Source of the DNA: Burkholderia latens
GTDB taxonomy: Bacteria > Pseudomonadota > Gammaproteobacteria > Burkholderiales > Burkholderiaceae
Reading direction: 5' to 3'
DNA length: 64,000 nucleotides
Assembly: GCF_001718795.1 (NCBI RefSeq)
Contig: NZ_CP013435.1
Coordinates: 1-64,000, forward strand
The number at the start of each line of letters is the position of its first letter. Positions within the stretch are counted from its first letter, which is position 1. The position numbers and the translations under genes were made by a program. Below are positions 44,673 through 55,468 of the stretch, one piece after another. Below the pieces are notes generated by a model. The model ran no database searches and was not told where the DNA came from. It saw only the letters and a program-made list of their open reading frames with translations.

Positions 44673-46487
44673 TCAGATCGGCTGCGTGCGTGCGTCGAGC
44701 CACGCTTTCGCGTCGCCGCTCACGTGCCGGCCGACGCGCTCGCGCACGGTCGCGTGATACGCATTCAGCCACGCGCGTTCTTCGTCATGCAGCATCTCGA
44801 CCAGCACGCAGCGCGTGTCGATCGGGCACAGCGTCAGCGTCTCGAATGCAAGGAAGTCGCCGAACTCGGTCTGCCCGCCCGCGCGGTTCACGACGAGGTT
44901 CTCGATCCGGATGCCCCATTTGCCCGGCCGGTACACGCCCGGCTCGATCGACGTGATCATCCCTTCTTCCATCGCCGTGTACGGCTCGGCCGGCGCGTAG
45001 TGCGAGATGACCTGCGGGCCCTCATGCACGTTCAGGAAGTAGCCGACGCCGTGGCCCGTACCGTGACCGTAGTCGAGCCCGGCCGCCCACATCGGCGCAC
45101 GCGCGATCGCGTCGAGCATCGGCGAGCGGATCCCGCGCGGAAAGCGCGCACGCGACAGCGCCATCATCGACTTCAGCACGATCGTGAAATCGCGGCGCTG
45201 CAGATCGCTGACCGTGCCGACCGGCACGACGCGCGTGATATCGGTCGTGCCGGTCGTGTACTGGCCGCCGGAATCGACGAGCAGCAGCCCGTGGCCGGCG
45301 ATCGTCGCGTGCGACTCGGGTGTCGCGCGGTAGTGCGGCATCGCGCCGTTCGCGTTGAAGCCGGCAATCGTCGCGAAGCTCGGCGACACGTAGCCGGGCC
45401 GCCGTGCACGCGCGGCCGTGAGCTTCTCGTCGATCGTCAGCTCGGTGATCGTCTCGCGGTTCACCGCGCGCTCGAACCATGCGAAGAATTCGGCGAGCGC
45501 GGCGCCGTCGTGTTCCATCGTCACGCGCACGTTCTCGATCTCGATGGCCGTCTTGCGCGACTTCGCGAACGTGGACGGGTTCACGGCCTCGATCAGCTTC
45601 ACGCCGGCCGGCACCGCCTCGAGCGTACCGAACGTCACGCGGCGCGGATCGATCAGCAGTGTCTCACCGTCGCGCAGCGCCGCCAGCGACGCACGCGCTG
45701 CGTCGTACGCGCGAACCTCGACGCCGTCCTGCGCGAGAGACGCGGCCAGCGCCGGCGACACCTTGCCGTCGGCGACGAACAACGTCGCGCGATCGGCGCC
45801 GATCATCGCGTGAGCGACGAACACGGGGTTGAAGTTGACGTCGGCGCCGCGCAGGTTGAACAGCCACGCGAGATCGTCGAGCGTCGACACGAAATGCCAT
45901 TGCGCGCCCTGCGCTTGCATCGCGCGGCGCACCTCGGCGAGCTTGCTTGCGCGGGTCGTGTCGGCCTGCGGCGCGACGTGCTCGAATACCGCGTCCTCGG
46001 GCAGCCCGGGACGCTCGGGCCAGATCGCGTCGAGCAGGTCGAGATCGGTGCGCAGCGCGATCCCGCGCGGGGTGAGCGCGGCCGTCAGCGCGCGCGCCGC
46101 CGCGACGCCGAGCACCGCGCCGTCGACGCCGACCGTCGCGCCGGCCGGCACGTTCTGCGCGAGCCATTCGACATGCGGCGCGCTCTGCTGGCCGCCGGTC
46201 ATCTTCATCAGCTGAACGCCCGTGCCGGCGAGCTCGGCCTCGGCCTGCACCCAGTAACGGCTGTCGACCCACAGGCCCGCGAACTCGGCAGTGACGACCA
46301 GCGTGCCGACCGAGCCCGTGAAGCCGGACAGCCAGCGGCGCGCCTGCCAGCGTTCGGGCAGGTACTCGGACAGGTGAGGGTCGGCGGACGGCACCAGATA
46401 GGCGGCGAGGTTCTCGCGGACCATCGCGCCGCGCAGCAGCGCGAGGCGGGCCGGCACCGACGACACTTCGGGGAGACGGGCATTCAT
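44673..46487 (-). CDS. Xaa-Pro aminopeptidase, M24 family (long form)
   Basis: The 604-residue enzyme cleaves the N-terminal residue when Pro is second. It has two creatinase-like N-terminal domains and a C-terminal pita-bread domain with the metal ligands in LLVDSGGQYTTGTTDITR (two Asp), GHGTGHGVGYFLNVHEGP (His), SIEPGVYRPG (Glu) and GIRIENLVV (Glu). The length matches the eukaryote-like P1 type rather than E. coli PepP. It starts MNARLPEVSSVPARLALLRG. It lies 19 bp downstream of the small membrane gene on the same strand. Confidence 0.93.
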   Translation of the reverse strand: MNARLPEVSSVPARLALLRGAMVRENLAAYLVPSADPHLSEYLPERWQARRWLSGFTGSVGTLVVTAEFAGLWVDSRYWVQAEAELAGTGVQLMKMTGGQQSAPHVEWLAQNVPAGATVGVDGAVLGVAAARALTAALTPRGIALRTDLDLLDAIWPERPGLPEDAVFEHVAPQADTTRASKLAEVRRAMQAQGAQWHFVSTLDDLAWLFNLRGADVNFNPVFVAHAMIGADRATLFVADGKVSPALAASLAQDGVEVRAYDAARASLAALRDGETLLIDPRRVTFGTLEAVPAGVKLIEAVNPSTFAKSRKTAIEIENVRVTMEHDGAALAEFFAWFERAVNRETITELTIDEKLTAARARRPGYVSPSFATIAGFNANGAMPHYRATPESHATIAGHGLLLVDSGGQYTTGTTDITRVVPVGTVSDLQRRDFTIVLKSMMALSRARFPRGIRSPMLDAIARAPMWAAGLDYGHGTGHGVGYFLNVHEGPQVISHYAPAEPYTAMEEGMITSIEPGVYRPGKWGIRIENLVVNRAGGQTEFGDFLAFETLTLCPIDTRCVLVEMLHDEERAWLNAYHATVRERVGRHVSGDAKAWLDARTQPI

Positions 46488-46505
46488 GATTTCACCTGAG
46501 AGCTT

Positions 46506-46760
46506 TCAGCGACGGGCCGACACGGCGACCGTCACGGCCACGGCGAGGAACGCGACACCGGTGCAGACCGGCCATTCGAGCGTTTCGCCATCGTAAAACA
46601 GTCCTGAGAGATTGCCGGCCATGCGCGCGGCGGCGGCGCCTGCGATCCCGACCAGCACCGCGATCCACCATGCCGGCCGTCCCGTGCGCCGCATCGGGTG
46701 CAGCCATCGGCCGAACAGCCCGACGGCCGCCCCCAAGACCAGAATTCCAAACCAGTTCAT
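46506..46760 (-). CDS. Small integral membrane protein
   Basis: The 84-residue protein has three hydrophobic segments: MNWFGILVLGAAVGLFGRWL, then PAWWIAVLVGIAGAAAARMA and VCTGVAFLAVAVTVAVSARR. The first part resembles the YeaQ/YmgE transglycosylase-associated family, but similarity is not strong enough to be sure. It precedes the M24 peptidase gene on the same strand with a 19-bp gap and may be co-transcribed. No function is assigned. Confidence 0.7.
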   Translation of the reverse strand: MNWFGILVLGAAVGLFGRWLHPMRRTGRPAWWIAVLVGIAGAAAARMAGNLSGLFYDGETLEWPVCTGVAFLAVAVTVAVSARR

Positions 46761-46931
46761 TCGACGCCTTCTATAAATTCAGATTCGTCCCATAGGCGTG
46801 AACGTTGCCAGCGGCTAGCATCGATTCATCCATCGAACCTGAGACCAGCCGGGCGCCGCGAACATTCGAGTGTAGGGGCCGACCAGATGTTATGGCAAGC
46901 GCGCACCGGCAGCCGTATTGAAGAAATCCTC

Positions 46932-47693
46932 ATGCGAATCGCCCTGATCGATCCGGAGGCACGTCACGCTGCGCTCCTGAACCGCCTGCTGTTCGCCGGC
47001 GGTCATGTGTGCCACGCGTTTCCGTCCAGCGCGGCGTTCTTCGAGTGGCTCGCCACTGACACCTGCGACATGCTGATCACCGGCCACTGGGCCGGCGATC
47101 AGCCGGCCGAGGAAGTCATTCCGCGCGCGCAGGCGGTATTGCCCGGTCTGCCGGCGATCGCAGTGATGCAGTGCGCGCGCGAAAGCGAAATCGTCACGTG
47201 CCTGCACGCAGGCGCCGACGATTGCCTCGTGCGCCCGTTGAGCGGCCCCGAACTGCTCGCGCGCGTCACCGCGCTGAGCCGGCGCGCCGGCGTGCGACGG
47301 CCGCCGAATCGCGCGCGCGAACTGTATGGAGAATACGCATTCGACGCGACTCACAGCCTCGTGCGTTTCGGCGACGCAATCGTTTCACTCACGCCGAAGG
47401 AGTTCCGCTTCGCGCAGCTACTGTTCACGAACCTCTCGCGGCCCGTGTCACGGGCCCACATTCTCGAGACGGTCTGGGGCCGCCGCCGCGACATGAAGTC
47501 GCGCACGCTCGACACCCATGCATCCCGGCTGCGGAGCAAGCTGCAGCTGCTTCCGGTGCGCGGATACCGGCTCCTGCCGCTCTATGGCTTCGGCTACCAG
47601 CTCGATCGCGTGCCGATCGAGCCCCCAAATTCGAGGCCACGCCACGCTGATGCCCGGTATGCCGCGAGTGAGGAAATCGCTGAAACGCTATAA
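46932..47693 (+). CDS. Atypical OmpR-type response regulator lacking the phospho-acceptor
   Basis: The 253-residue protein has an N-terminal receiver-like domain (1-120) and a C-terminal winged helix (about 135-230; SLTPKEFRFAQLLFTNLSRP, then ILETVWGRRRDMKSRTLDTH). In the receiver the usual phosphorylated Asp is Gly51 (CDMLITGHW) and the conserved Lys is Arg101 (DDCLVRPL), so control by phosphorylation is unlikely. No histidine kinase is adjacent. ATG 46932 was chosen because it gives MRIALIDPEARH at the receiver start. Its stop overlaps the possible -10 box of hemA. Confidence 0.85.
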   Translation: MRIALIDPEARHAALLNRLLFAGGHVCHAFPSSAAFFEWLATDTCDMLITGHWAGDQPAEEVIPRAQAVLPGLPAIAVMQCARESEIVTCLHAGADDCLVRPLSGPELLARVTALSRRAGVRRPPNRARELYGEYAFDATHSLVRFGDAIVSLTPKEFRFAQLLFTNLSRPVSRAHILETVWGRRRDMKSRTLDTHASRLRSKLQLLPVRGYRLLPLYGFGYQLDRVPIEPPNSRPRHADARYAASEEIAETL

Positions 47694-47695
47694 TA
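47690..47695 (+). promoter_or_regulatory. Possible hemA -10 box
   Basis: TATAAT lies at 47690-47695, overlapping the TAA of the response regulator and 25 bp before the hemA start. No good -35 hexamer is present 17 bp upstream, so an activator or extended contact may be needed. Confidence 0.4.
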
Positions 47696-47704
47696 TGGGG
47701 CTAA

Positions 47705-49018
<1,314 letters not shown>

Positions 49019-49100
49019 CGCCGGCCGGCTGTCCCTGCCGCCGGCCGCGAGCCGGCCTATCCTTTTCGAATACCCTTGCCCGGGAGCGCCGCTCCACACC

Positions 49101-50183
49101 ATGAAAACGAGCATGCAACGCAAGCTCGACCAGCTGTCCACCCGGCTGGCCGAACTGAACGACCTGCTGAGCCGAGAAAACGTCACTGCCGACCTCGACC
49201 AGTACCGCAAGCTGACGCGTGAACACGCGGAACTCGGCCCCGTCGTCGAGCAGTACGCGCTGTGGCGCCAGTCGCGCAACGACGAGACGGCCGCGCAGGA
49301 ACTGCTCGCCGATGCGTCGATGCGCGAGTTCGCGGAAGACGAGATCCGCAGCGCACGCGAACGCATGGCTCGCCTCGAAGGCGAGTTGCAGAAGATGCTG
49401 CTGCCGAAGGATCCGAACGACGACCGCAACATCTTCCTGGAAATCCGCGCGGGCACCGGCGGCGACGAATCGGCGCTGTTCGCGGGCGACCTGCTGCGCA
49501 TGTACCTGCGCTTCGCGGAACGCCAGCGCTGGCAGGTCGAGATGATGTCGGAAAGCCCGTCGGATCTCGGCGGTTACAAGGAAGTGATCGTGCGGATCGC
49601 GGGTCAGGGCGCGTATTCACGCCTGAAGTTCGAATCGGGCGGCCATCGCGTGCAGCGTGTGCCGGCGACCGAGACCCAGGGGCGCATCCACACGTCCGCT
49701 TGCACGGTTGCGGTGATGCCGGAAGCCGACGAGATTGGCGAGGTCGAGATCAATCCGGCCGATCTGCGGATCGACACGTTCCGTGCGTCCGGCGCAGGCG
49801 GCCAGCACATCAACAAGACCGATTCGGCGGTGCGGGTCACGCACATCCCGACCGGGATCGTCGTCGAGTGCCAGGATGACCGCTCGCAGCACAAGAACAA
49901 GGACCGTGCATTGAAGGTGCTCGCCGCCCGGATCAAGGACAAGCAGTATCACGAGCAGCACGCGAAGGAAGCGGCGACGCGCAAGAGCCTGATCGGCTCG
50001 GGCGACCGTTCGGAACGGATCCGCACGTACAACTTCCCGCAAGGCCGGATGACCGACCACCGGATCAATCTGACGCTGTACCGGCTCGAGGCGCTGATGG
50101 ACGGCGATCTCGATGAACTGATCGGCGCGCTCGTCAGCGAGCACCAGGCCGAACTCCTCGCGTCGCTCGGCGACACTGACTGA
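49101..50183 (+). CDS. prfA: Peptide chain release factor 1
   Basis: RF1 reads UAA and UAG and triggers peptide release. The 360-residue product has the stop-codon-reading tripeptide PAT in [17 protein letters not shown] and the GGQ hydrolysis motif in [20 protein letters not shown] 49101 gives [20 protein letters not shown], with the usual N-terminal coiled coil. prmC, whose product methylates the GGQ Gln, starts 8 bp downstream. Confidence 0.96.
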   Translation: MKTSMQRKLDQLSTRLAELNDLLSRENVTADLDQYRKLTREHAELGPVVEQYALWRQSRNDETAAQELLADASMREFAEDEIRSARERMARLEGELQKMLLPKDPNDDRNIFLEIRAGTGGDESALFAGDLLRMYLRFAERQRWQVEMMSESPSDLGGYKEVIVRIAGQGAYSRLKFESGGHRVQRVPATETQGRIHTSACTVAVMPEADEIGEVEINPADLRIDTFRASGAGGQHINKTDSAVRVTHIPTGIVVECQDDRSQHKNKDRALKVLAARIKDKQYHEQHAKEAATRKSLIGSGDRSERIRTYNFPQGRMTDHRINLTLYRLEALMDGDLDELIGALVSEHQAELLASLGDTD

Positions 50184-50190
50184 GGCGGCA

Positions 50191-51033
50191 ATGCGCGACA
50201 CCACCGCCGACGATCTGCTGCGCGCGTCGCCGCTCGACGCGGTCGACGCGCGCGTGCTGCTCGCGTACGCGCTCGGCTGGACCCGCACGCAGCTGATCAC
50301 GCGCGGCGACGCGCCGCTCGACGCCGCCGCGATCGCGCGCTACCGCGCGCTCGAAGCACGCCGCGTCGCAGGGGAGCCGGTTGCGCAGCTCGTCGGGATG
50401 CGCGAATTCTTCGGCCGGCCGTTCGACGTGACGCCGGACGTGTTGATACCCCGCCCCGAAACCGAACTGCTCGTCGAAGCAGCGCTCGACGCACTCGACG
50501 GCCGCCCGCATCCGGCCGTGCTCGACCTCGGCACCGGAAGCGGCGCGATCGCCGTGTCGATCGCGGCCGAACGGCCCGACGCGCGCGTGTGGGCGCTCGA
50601 TCGCTCGTCCGCCGCGCTCGACGTCGCACGGCGCAATGCGGACAAGCTGCTCGATGCGCACCGCCCCGGCGGCCCGTTGCAATGGCTGCAAAGCGACTGG
50701 TATGCCGCACTCGATCCGGCGCTCGCATTCGACACGATCGTCAGCAACCCGCCGTACATCGCGCAGCACGACCCGCACCTCGAGCAGGGCGACCTGCGTT
50801 TCGAGCCGCGCGGCGCGCTGACCGACGACGCCGACGGCCTGAGCGCAATCCGGACGATCGTCGCGGGCGCCGGCGCGTATCTGAAGCCGGGCGGCTCGCT
50901 ATGGATCGAGCACGGTTACGACCAGGCCGAAGCCGTCCGCGCCCTGCTCGAGTCGCGCGGTTTCGTCGCGGTCGAATCGCTCGCCGATCTCGCAGCGATC
51001 GAACGCACGACCGGCGGCCGCCTGCCCGGCTGA
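50191..51033 (+). CDS. prmC: Release factor glutamine N5-methyltransferase
   Basis: PrmC (HemK) methylates the GGQ glutamine of RF1 and RF2. The 280-residue class I methyltransferase has VLDLGTGSGAIAVSIAAERP (AdoMet site) and the catalytic NPPY motif in TIVSNPPYIAQHDPH. The N-terminal helical substrate-binding domain carries AYALGWTRTQLITRGD. It directly follows its substrate gene prfA. Confidence 0.96.
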   Translation: MRDTTADDLLRASPLDAVDARVLLAYALGWTRTQLITRGDAPLDAAAIARYRALEARRVAGEPVAQLVGMREFFGRPFDVTPDVLIPRPETELLVEAALDALDGRPHPAVLDLGTGSGAIAVSIAAERPDARVWALDRSSAALDVARRNADKLLDAHRPGGPLQWLQSDWYAALDPALAFDTIVSNPPYIAQHDPHLEQGDLRFEPRGALTDDADGLSAIRTIVAGAGAYLKPGGSLWIEHGYDQAEAVRALLESRGFVAVESLADLAAIERTTGGRLPG

Positions 51034-51100
51034 CAGCCGGCCCGTCCGGTTGAAATCCGCTATCATTTCGTTCTAACGCCCCGCAAACGCAAGGTCAGTC

Positions 51101-51412
51101 ATGGACACCCAACAACGTATCAAGCAAATCGTCGACGAAAACCAGGTCGTGCTCTTCATGAAGGGCAACGCGCAGTTCCCGATGTGCGGCTTTTCCGGCC
51201 GCGCAGTGCAGGTGCTGAAAGCCTGCGGCGTCGACCAATTCAAGACGGTGAACGTGCTCGAGGACGACGAAATCCGTCAGGGCATCAAGGCATTCTCGAA
51301 TTGGCCCACCATCCCGCAGCTGTATGTGAAGGGCGAATTCATCGGCGGCTCGGACATCATGATGGAGATGTACCAGTCGGGCGAACTGCAGCAACTGTTC
51401 GCCGCTGCGTAA
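51101..51412 (+). CDS. grxD: Monothiol glutaredoxin (Grx4 type)
   Basis: GrxD binds and transfers [2Fe-2S] clusters with glutathione. The 103-residue product starts [20 protein letters not shown] and has the active site [20 protein letters not shown], with Cys29. The [20 protein letters not shown] segment is the glutathione-binding TVP-like loop region. ubiX follows after 13 bp. Confidence 0.96.
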   Translation: MDTQQRIKQIVDENQVVLFMKGNAQFPMCGFSGRAVQVLKACGVDQFKTVNVLEDDEIRQGIKAFSNWPTIPQLYVKGEFIGGSDIMMEMYQSGELQQLFAAA

Positions 51413-51425
51413 CGTAGCGTCGCCG

Positions 51426-52022
51426 ATGGCATTTCCCAGCGCGCCGCCGCGCCGGCTGATCGTCGCGATCACCGGAGCCACCGGCGCGGTCTACGGCGTG
51501 CGGCTGCTCGAACTGCTGCGCGCCGCCGGCGGCGTCGAAACGCATTTGCTGGTTTCGAACGCCGGCTGGCTCAATATCCAGCATGAACTGAAGCTGTCGA
51601 AAGCCGACGTCGAAAGCCGTGCCGATGTCGTGCATTCGGTACGCGACGTGGGCGCGACGATCGCGTCGGGCTCGTTCGCGACCGACGGGATGGTGATCGC
51701 GCCCTGCTCGATGAAGACGCTCGCGAGTGTCGCGCACGGGCTCTCGGACAACCTGATCACGCGCGCGGCCGACGTCACGCTGAAGGAACGCCGCCGTCTG
51801 GTGCTGATGGTGCGCGAAACACCGTTCAACCTCGCGCATCTGCGCAACATGACCGCCGTGACCGAAATGGGCGGCATCGTGTTCCCGCCGCTGCCTGCGT
51901 TCTACGCGATGCCGAAGACGATCGACGAATTGGTCGATCAGACTGTCACGCGCGTACTCGACCTCTTCGCGCTCGGCACGCCGATGACGGCGCCGTGGGC
52001 CGGAATCCGGCCGGCCCAGTAA
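51426..52022 (+). CDS. ubiX: Flavin prenyltransferase UbiX
   Basis: UbiX makes prenylated FMN, the cofactor of the UbiD decarboxylase in ubiquinone synthesis. The 198-residue flavoprotein has LIVAITGATGAVYGVRLLEL and MVIAPCSMKTLASVAHGLSD, followed by LITRAADVTLKERRRLVLMV. It is in tandem with grxD. Confidence 0.94.
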   Translation: MAFPSAPPRRLIVAITGATGAVYGVRLLELLRAAGGVETHLLVSNAGWLNIQHELKLSKADVESRADVVHSVRDVGATIASGSFATDGMVIAPCSMKTLASVAHGLSDNLITRAADVTLKERRRLVLMVRETPFNLAHLRNMTAVTEMGGIVFPPLPAFYAMPKTIDELVDQTVTRVLDLFALGTPMTAPWAGIRPAQ

Positions 52023-52231
52023 GCGGTTCGGGGCGGTTCTTAGCCCTTCTTCGCTGATCCATCGCTTTCTCCACGATTTGCCGCGGCACGCGTCTGCGCG
52101 CACCCGGCGCGGGCGAATCTCCATTCGGCGATTATCAACTTATTCGATTCAATCAAATTCCAAAACACGCGTTTATCAATTCTTGGTGTGGACCTATAGT
52201 CACAGGCAAACCTTGTTGCAGGCCCCTCACC

Positions 52232-53023
52232 ATGAATCGCTTGCCTTCGCTGTACCTGTCCCACGGCGCGCCGACGCTGCCGATCGATCCGACGCTGCCG
52301 TCCGGCGCGTTCACGCGCCTCGGCGGCCAACTGCCGCGCCCCCGCGCGGTGCTGATGTTGTCCGCGCACTGGGGCACGCAGCAGCCGGTCGCAAGCGTAG
52401 CCGCGCAGCCTGAAACGATCCACGACTTTTACGGCTTCCCGCAGGCGCTGTACGACATCCGCTACCCGGCGCCGGGCGCGCCGGACGTCGCCGAGCGCGC
52501 TGCCACGCTGCTGAACGCGGCCGGCATCGCGACGGCGACGACCGAGCATGGCCTCGATCACGGCGCGTGGGTGCCGATGCTGTTGATGTTCCCGCAGGCC
52601 GACATGCCCGTCGCGCAGTTGTCGATCCAGCCGCGCGCGAACGCCGCCCATCACTTCGCGCTCGGCCGCGCGCTGCGTCCGCTGCGCGACGAAGGCGTGA
52701 TGGTGATCGGCTCCGGCCAGATCACGCACAACCTGCGCGCGGCCGATTTCGGCGCGGCGCCCGAGGATGCGGACCCGCGCGTCGCCGAATTCACCGACTG
52801 GTTCGAAGCAAGGCTCGCCGCGCGCGACGTCGACGCGCTGCTCGACTATCGTCGGCAGGCGCCGCACGCGGCGTTGATGCATCCGACCGACGAACACCTG
52901 TTGCCGGTATTCGCCGCGCTCGGCGCGGCCGACGACGACTACCGGCTCGGCATCCAGTCGCTCGGCACGTATCAGCGCGTGCTCGCGATGACGAACTACG
53001 TGTTCGACAGCGCGACCGCCTGA
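52232..53023 (+). CDS. DODA-type extradiol aromatic ring-opening dioxygenase
   Basis: The 263-residue protein belongs to the LigB/DODA family (YgiD in E. coli), which includes 4,5-DOPA extradiol dioxygenases. Metal-ligand segments are LYLSHGAPTLPID (His), GLDHGAWVPMLLMFP (His), and SGQITHNLRA (His). ATG 52232 follows CCTCACC and lacks a strong ribosome site. A possible TATAGT -10 box lies at 52194-52199. The physiological substrate is unknown. Confidence 0.9.
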   Translation: MNRLPSLYLSHGAPTLPIDPTLPSGAFTRLGGQLPRPRAVLMLSAHWGTQQPVASVAAQPETIHDFYGFPQALYDIRYPAPGAPDVAERAATLLNAAGIATATTEHGLDHGAWVPMLLMFPQADMPVAQLSIQPRANAAHHFALGRALRPLRDEGVMVIGSGQITHNLRAADFGAAPEDADPRVAEFTDWFEARLAARDVDALLDYRRQAPHAALMHPTDEHLLPVFAALGAADDDYRLGIQSLGTYQRVLAMTNYVFDSATA

Positions 53024-53061
53024 GTCGAGCGTCGCCCCGTCCCCGATGCGCGCCATAAAAG

Positions 53062-53098
53062 AAAACCCGCCCGAGCAGCGCTCGGACGGGCTTTTTTC
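53062..53098. terminator. Terminator between the dioxygenase and APC permease genes
   Basis: CCCGCCCGAGC and GCTCGGACGGG form a long stem with one bulge and loop AGC, followed by CTTTTTT; an AAAAGAAAA run precedes it. It suits both converging genes. Confidence 0.88.
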
Positions 53099-53141
53099 AC
53101 GCTTCCTGCCGCCGCCGATTCCGGCAGCAGGTCAGGCGTCG

Positions 53142-54740
53142 TCAGGCACCGATCCCTTCGAGGATCTCGTCGTGCGTTTCGCGCTCGTCGAGATACTGGG
53201 TCCGGTAGCCCGTGTTCACACCCCAGAAGTAGAACACCAGCGAGATCACCGCAACGACCAGCATGTCCCAGCCGTAAGGCAGCAAGCCGTGACCGCCGAA
53301 CTCCTTGCTGCCGATGAGCGACAGCACGGCCATCGTCGGGAGGTACGCGACCAGCCACCATGCGGCTTTAAGGTCGGCACCCCAGCCGGTCCAGCCGGCC
53401 TTCGCCTGGAAGAAGAAGTACACCGGCAGCGCGACGATCATCAGCAGGATGATCTCGCCCGTCAGCGGCCACTTTGCCCAGTAGAGGATCAGCGAGGCGC
53501 AAACGAACGCGAACGGTGCGATCAGTTTCATCAGCGGAATCGACAGCGGACGCTCGATGTCGGTCGCCGCGCGGCGCAGCGCCATCAGGCTGATCGGGCC
53601 GGTCAGGTACGAAATCACCGTCGCGACCGAAATCACCGCCGCGAGCGAACTCCAGCCGCGGAAGAAGAACAGGAAAATGAACGACACGAGCAGGTTGAAC
53701 CACATCGCCTGACGCGGCACACCGTAGATCGGGTGTACGTTGCCGAACATCTTCGGCATCGTGTTGTTGCGCTCCATCGCGTAGATCATGCGCGTGGTCG
53801 TCGCCATGTACGTCGTGCCGGTGCCGCTCGGGCTGATAAACGCATCGACGTACAGCAGGATCGCGAGCCAGTTCAGGTTCAGCGCGATCGCGAGTTCCGC
53901 GAACGGCGACGAGAAGTTGAAATGCGCCCAGCCCTTCGCGACTTCGGCCGGATCGACCGAGCCGATGTACGCCATCTGAAGCAGCACGTAGATCACGAGC
54001 GCGAGCAGGATCGACGTGATCACCGCAAACGGGACGCTGCGCGACGGGTTGCGCGCTTCACCGGCGAGGTTCACCGGGCTCTGGAAGCCGTTGAACGCGA
54101 ATACGATACCGCTCGTCGCAACCGCGGTCAGCACGGCCGACCAGCCATACGGCGCGAAACTCGCGTTCGATGCGGTGCCGAGGTTTTCCGAATGGAAGCT
54201 CGTCAGCATCAGGCCGAGGATCGTGAGGCCGGGAATCAGGAACTTGAAGATCGTGATCGCGGTGTTGGCACGCGCGAATGCCTTCACGCCCCAGTAGTTC
54301 AACAGGAAGTAAACGACCACCAGCACGGCCGACAGCAATAGGCCCGGTGTCGTCAACTCGCCATTCACGAACAGCGCATGCGCCCACGGATACGGCCACG
54401 TGCTCATGTACTGAATCGACGCTTCCGCTTCGATCGGGATCACCGATACGATCGCAATCCAGTTTGCCCACGCGCTGATGAAGCCCACCAGCGAACCGTG
54501 CGAGTAGCGCGCGTAGCGCACCATGCCGCCGGACTCCGGGAACATCGCGCCGAGCTCGGCGTACGTGAGCGCAATCGCGAGAATCACGACCGCGCCGATG
54601 ATCCATGCGCAAATCGCCGCCGGACCGGCGATCTTCGCGGCCTTCCAGGCGCCGAACAGCCAGCCCGAGCCGATAATCGAACCCAGCCCCGTCAGCATCA
54701 GTGCAAACGGGCCGATGTTCCGTTGAATAGAACTCTTCAC
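53142..54740 (-). CDS. APC-superfamily amino-acid transporter
   Basis: The 532-residue protein starts MKSSIQRNIGPFALMLTGLG and has 12 or more hydrophobic segments. The first helix holds GSIIGSGWLFGAWKAAKIAG, the unwound-helix substrate site of APC transporters. Other features are YAELGAMFPESGGMVRYARY and FAFNGFQSPVNLAGEARNPS. The C-terminal tail is acidic (DERETHDEILEGIGA). The substrate is not deducible. It is convergent with the dioxygenase gene. Confidence 0.9.
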   Translation of the reverse strand: MKSSIQRNIGPFALMLTGLGSIIGSGWLFGAWKAAKIAGPAAICAWIIGAVVILAIALTYAELGAMFPESGGMVRYARYSHGSLVGFISAWANWIAIVSVIPIEAEASIQYMSTWPYPWAHALFVNGELTTPGLLLSAVLVVVYFLLNYWGVKAFARANTAITIFKFLIPGLTILGLMLTSFHSENLGTASNASFAPYGWSAVLTAVATSGIVFAFNGFQSPVNLAGEARNPSRSVPFAVITSILLALVIYVLLQMAYIGSVDPAEVAKGWAHFNFSSPFAELAIALNLNWLAILLYVDAFISPSGTGTTYMATTTRMIYAMERNNTMPKMFGNVHPIYGVPRQAMWFNLLVSFIFLFFFRGWSSLAAVISVATVISYLTGPISLMALRRAATDIERPLSIPLMKLIAPFAFVCASLILYWAKWPLTGEIILLMIVALPVYFFFQAKAGWTGWGADLKAAWWLVAYLPTMAVLSLIGSKEFGGHGLLPYGWDMLVVAVISLVFYFWGVNTGYRTQYLDERETHDEILEGIGA

Positions 54741-54983
54741 ATCCTCTCCTATGTCTCAAAAAGCACGGTCAGCCTGCTGTCCGGGATCGGCTCGGACAAC
54801 GCCGCGCATGCCATTTTGGGGGGAGGGTCACCCGATCGGGGCAACCCGTCCACGCGGCGCGTAGTTTAACGGTTGCACCTGCGAGTTGGCGCCAAAATCG
54901 TTCGTCCCCTACAAAAAATTCGCATCGCTTGCAAGGTTTGTAAACCTGAACTCCGCAATAACCCTGAGAGCATGGAAATACGG
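54741..54983. other. Divergent region upstream of the APC permease and cspA
   Basis: The space between the permease start and the cspA promoter has no credible coding frame. It contains a G-rich run (54815-54826) and an A-rich stretch with CAAGGTTTGTAAACCTG (54940-54956), whose core AGGTTTGTAAACCT is a perfect inverted repeat. That repeat lies just upstream of the cspA promoter. Confidence 0.5.
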
Positions 54984-55012
54984 TTGACCGCAGGGCCGAT
55001 TAGCCGTATAAA
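54984..55012 (+). promoter_or_regulatory. cspA promoter
   Basis: TTGACC (54984-54989), a 17-bp spacer and TATAAA (55007-55012) form a strong sigma-70 promoter. Transcription should start near 55019, leaving an untranslated leader of about 140 nt, the long leader typical of cold-shock mRNAs. Confidence 0.8.
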
Positions 55013-55159
55013 CAACGTTGCAGGATTTCAAGCGGCGAGTGAATTGGTTCTTTCGTAGTTCGCCCATCAACGGTACTCCGGTTGGTCCTATTACCCCCTT
55101 CCTTGATTTTCCGCACCCATGGGCTTCGGCCCCGTTTTATCTTTTTAGGAACAAGTAAC

Positions 55160-55363
55160 ATGGCAACCGGTACCGTCAAGTGGTTCAATGACGCAAAGGG
55201 CTTCGGCTTCATCACCCCGGAAGGCGGCGGCGACGATCTGTTCGCGCACTTCTCGGAAATCCGCGTCGAAGGCTTCAAGACGCTGCAAGAAAACCAGAAG
55301 GTTGAATTCGAAGTGAAGACGGGCCCGAAGGGTCTGCAAGCTGCGAACATCCGTCCGGTCTAA
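55160..55363 (+). CDS. cspA: Cold-shock protein, CspA family
   Basis: This 67-residue nucleic-acid chaperone has the RNP1 motif [11 protein letters not shown] and RNP2 [12 protein letters not shown] 55160 gives [17 protein letters not shown] and follows AGGA. The frame is open further upstream but that sequence is untranslated leader. A terminator follows directly. The long leader suggests cold-dependent mRNA folding control. Confidence 0.96.
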   Translation: MATGTVKWFNDAKGFGFITPEGGGDDLFAHFSEIRVEGFKTLQENQKVEFEVKTGPKGLQAANIRPV

Positions 55364-55384
55364 GTTCGGCGCGATATTTCGTGT

Positions 55385-55414
55385 AAAAAAGCCCCGCTTC
55401 GGCGGGGCTTTTTG
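55385..55414 (+). terminator. cspA terminator
   Basis: AAAAAGCCCCGC, TTC, and GGCGGGGCTTTTT form a symmetric terminator 22 bp after cspA. It can also stop the converging Hsp70-like gene. Confidence 0.92.
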
Positions 55415-55468
55415 TTTTCCGGCACAACCGCGCGTTTTGGCCGCGCCGATCGAATGGCCTTTCGCCGT

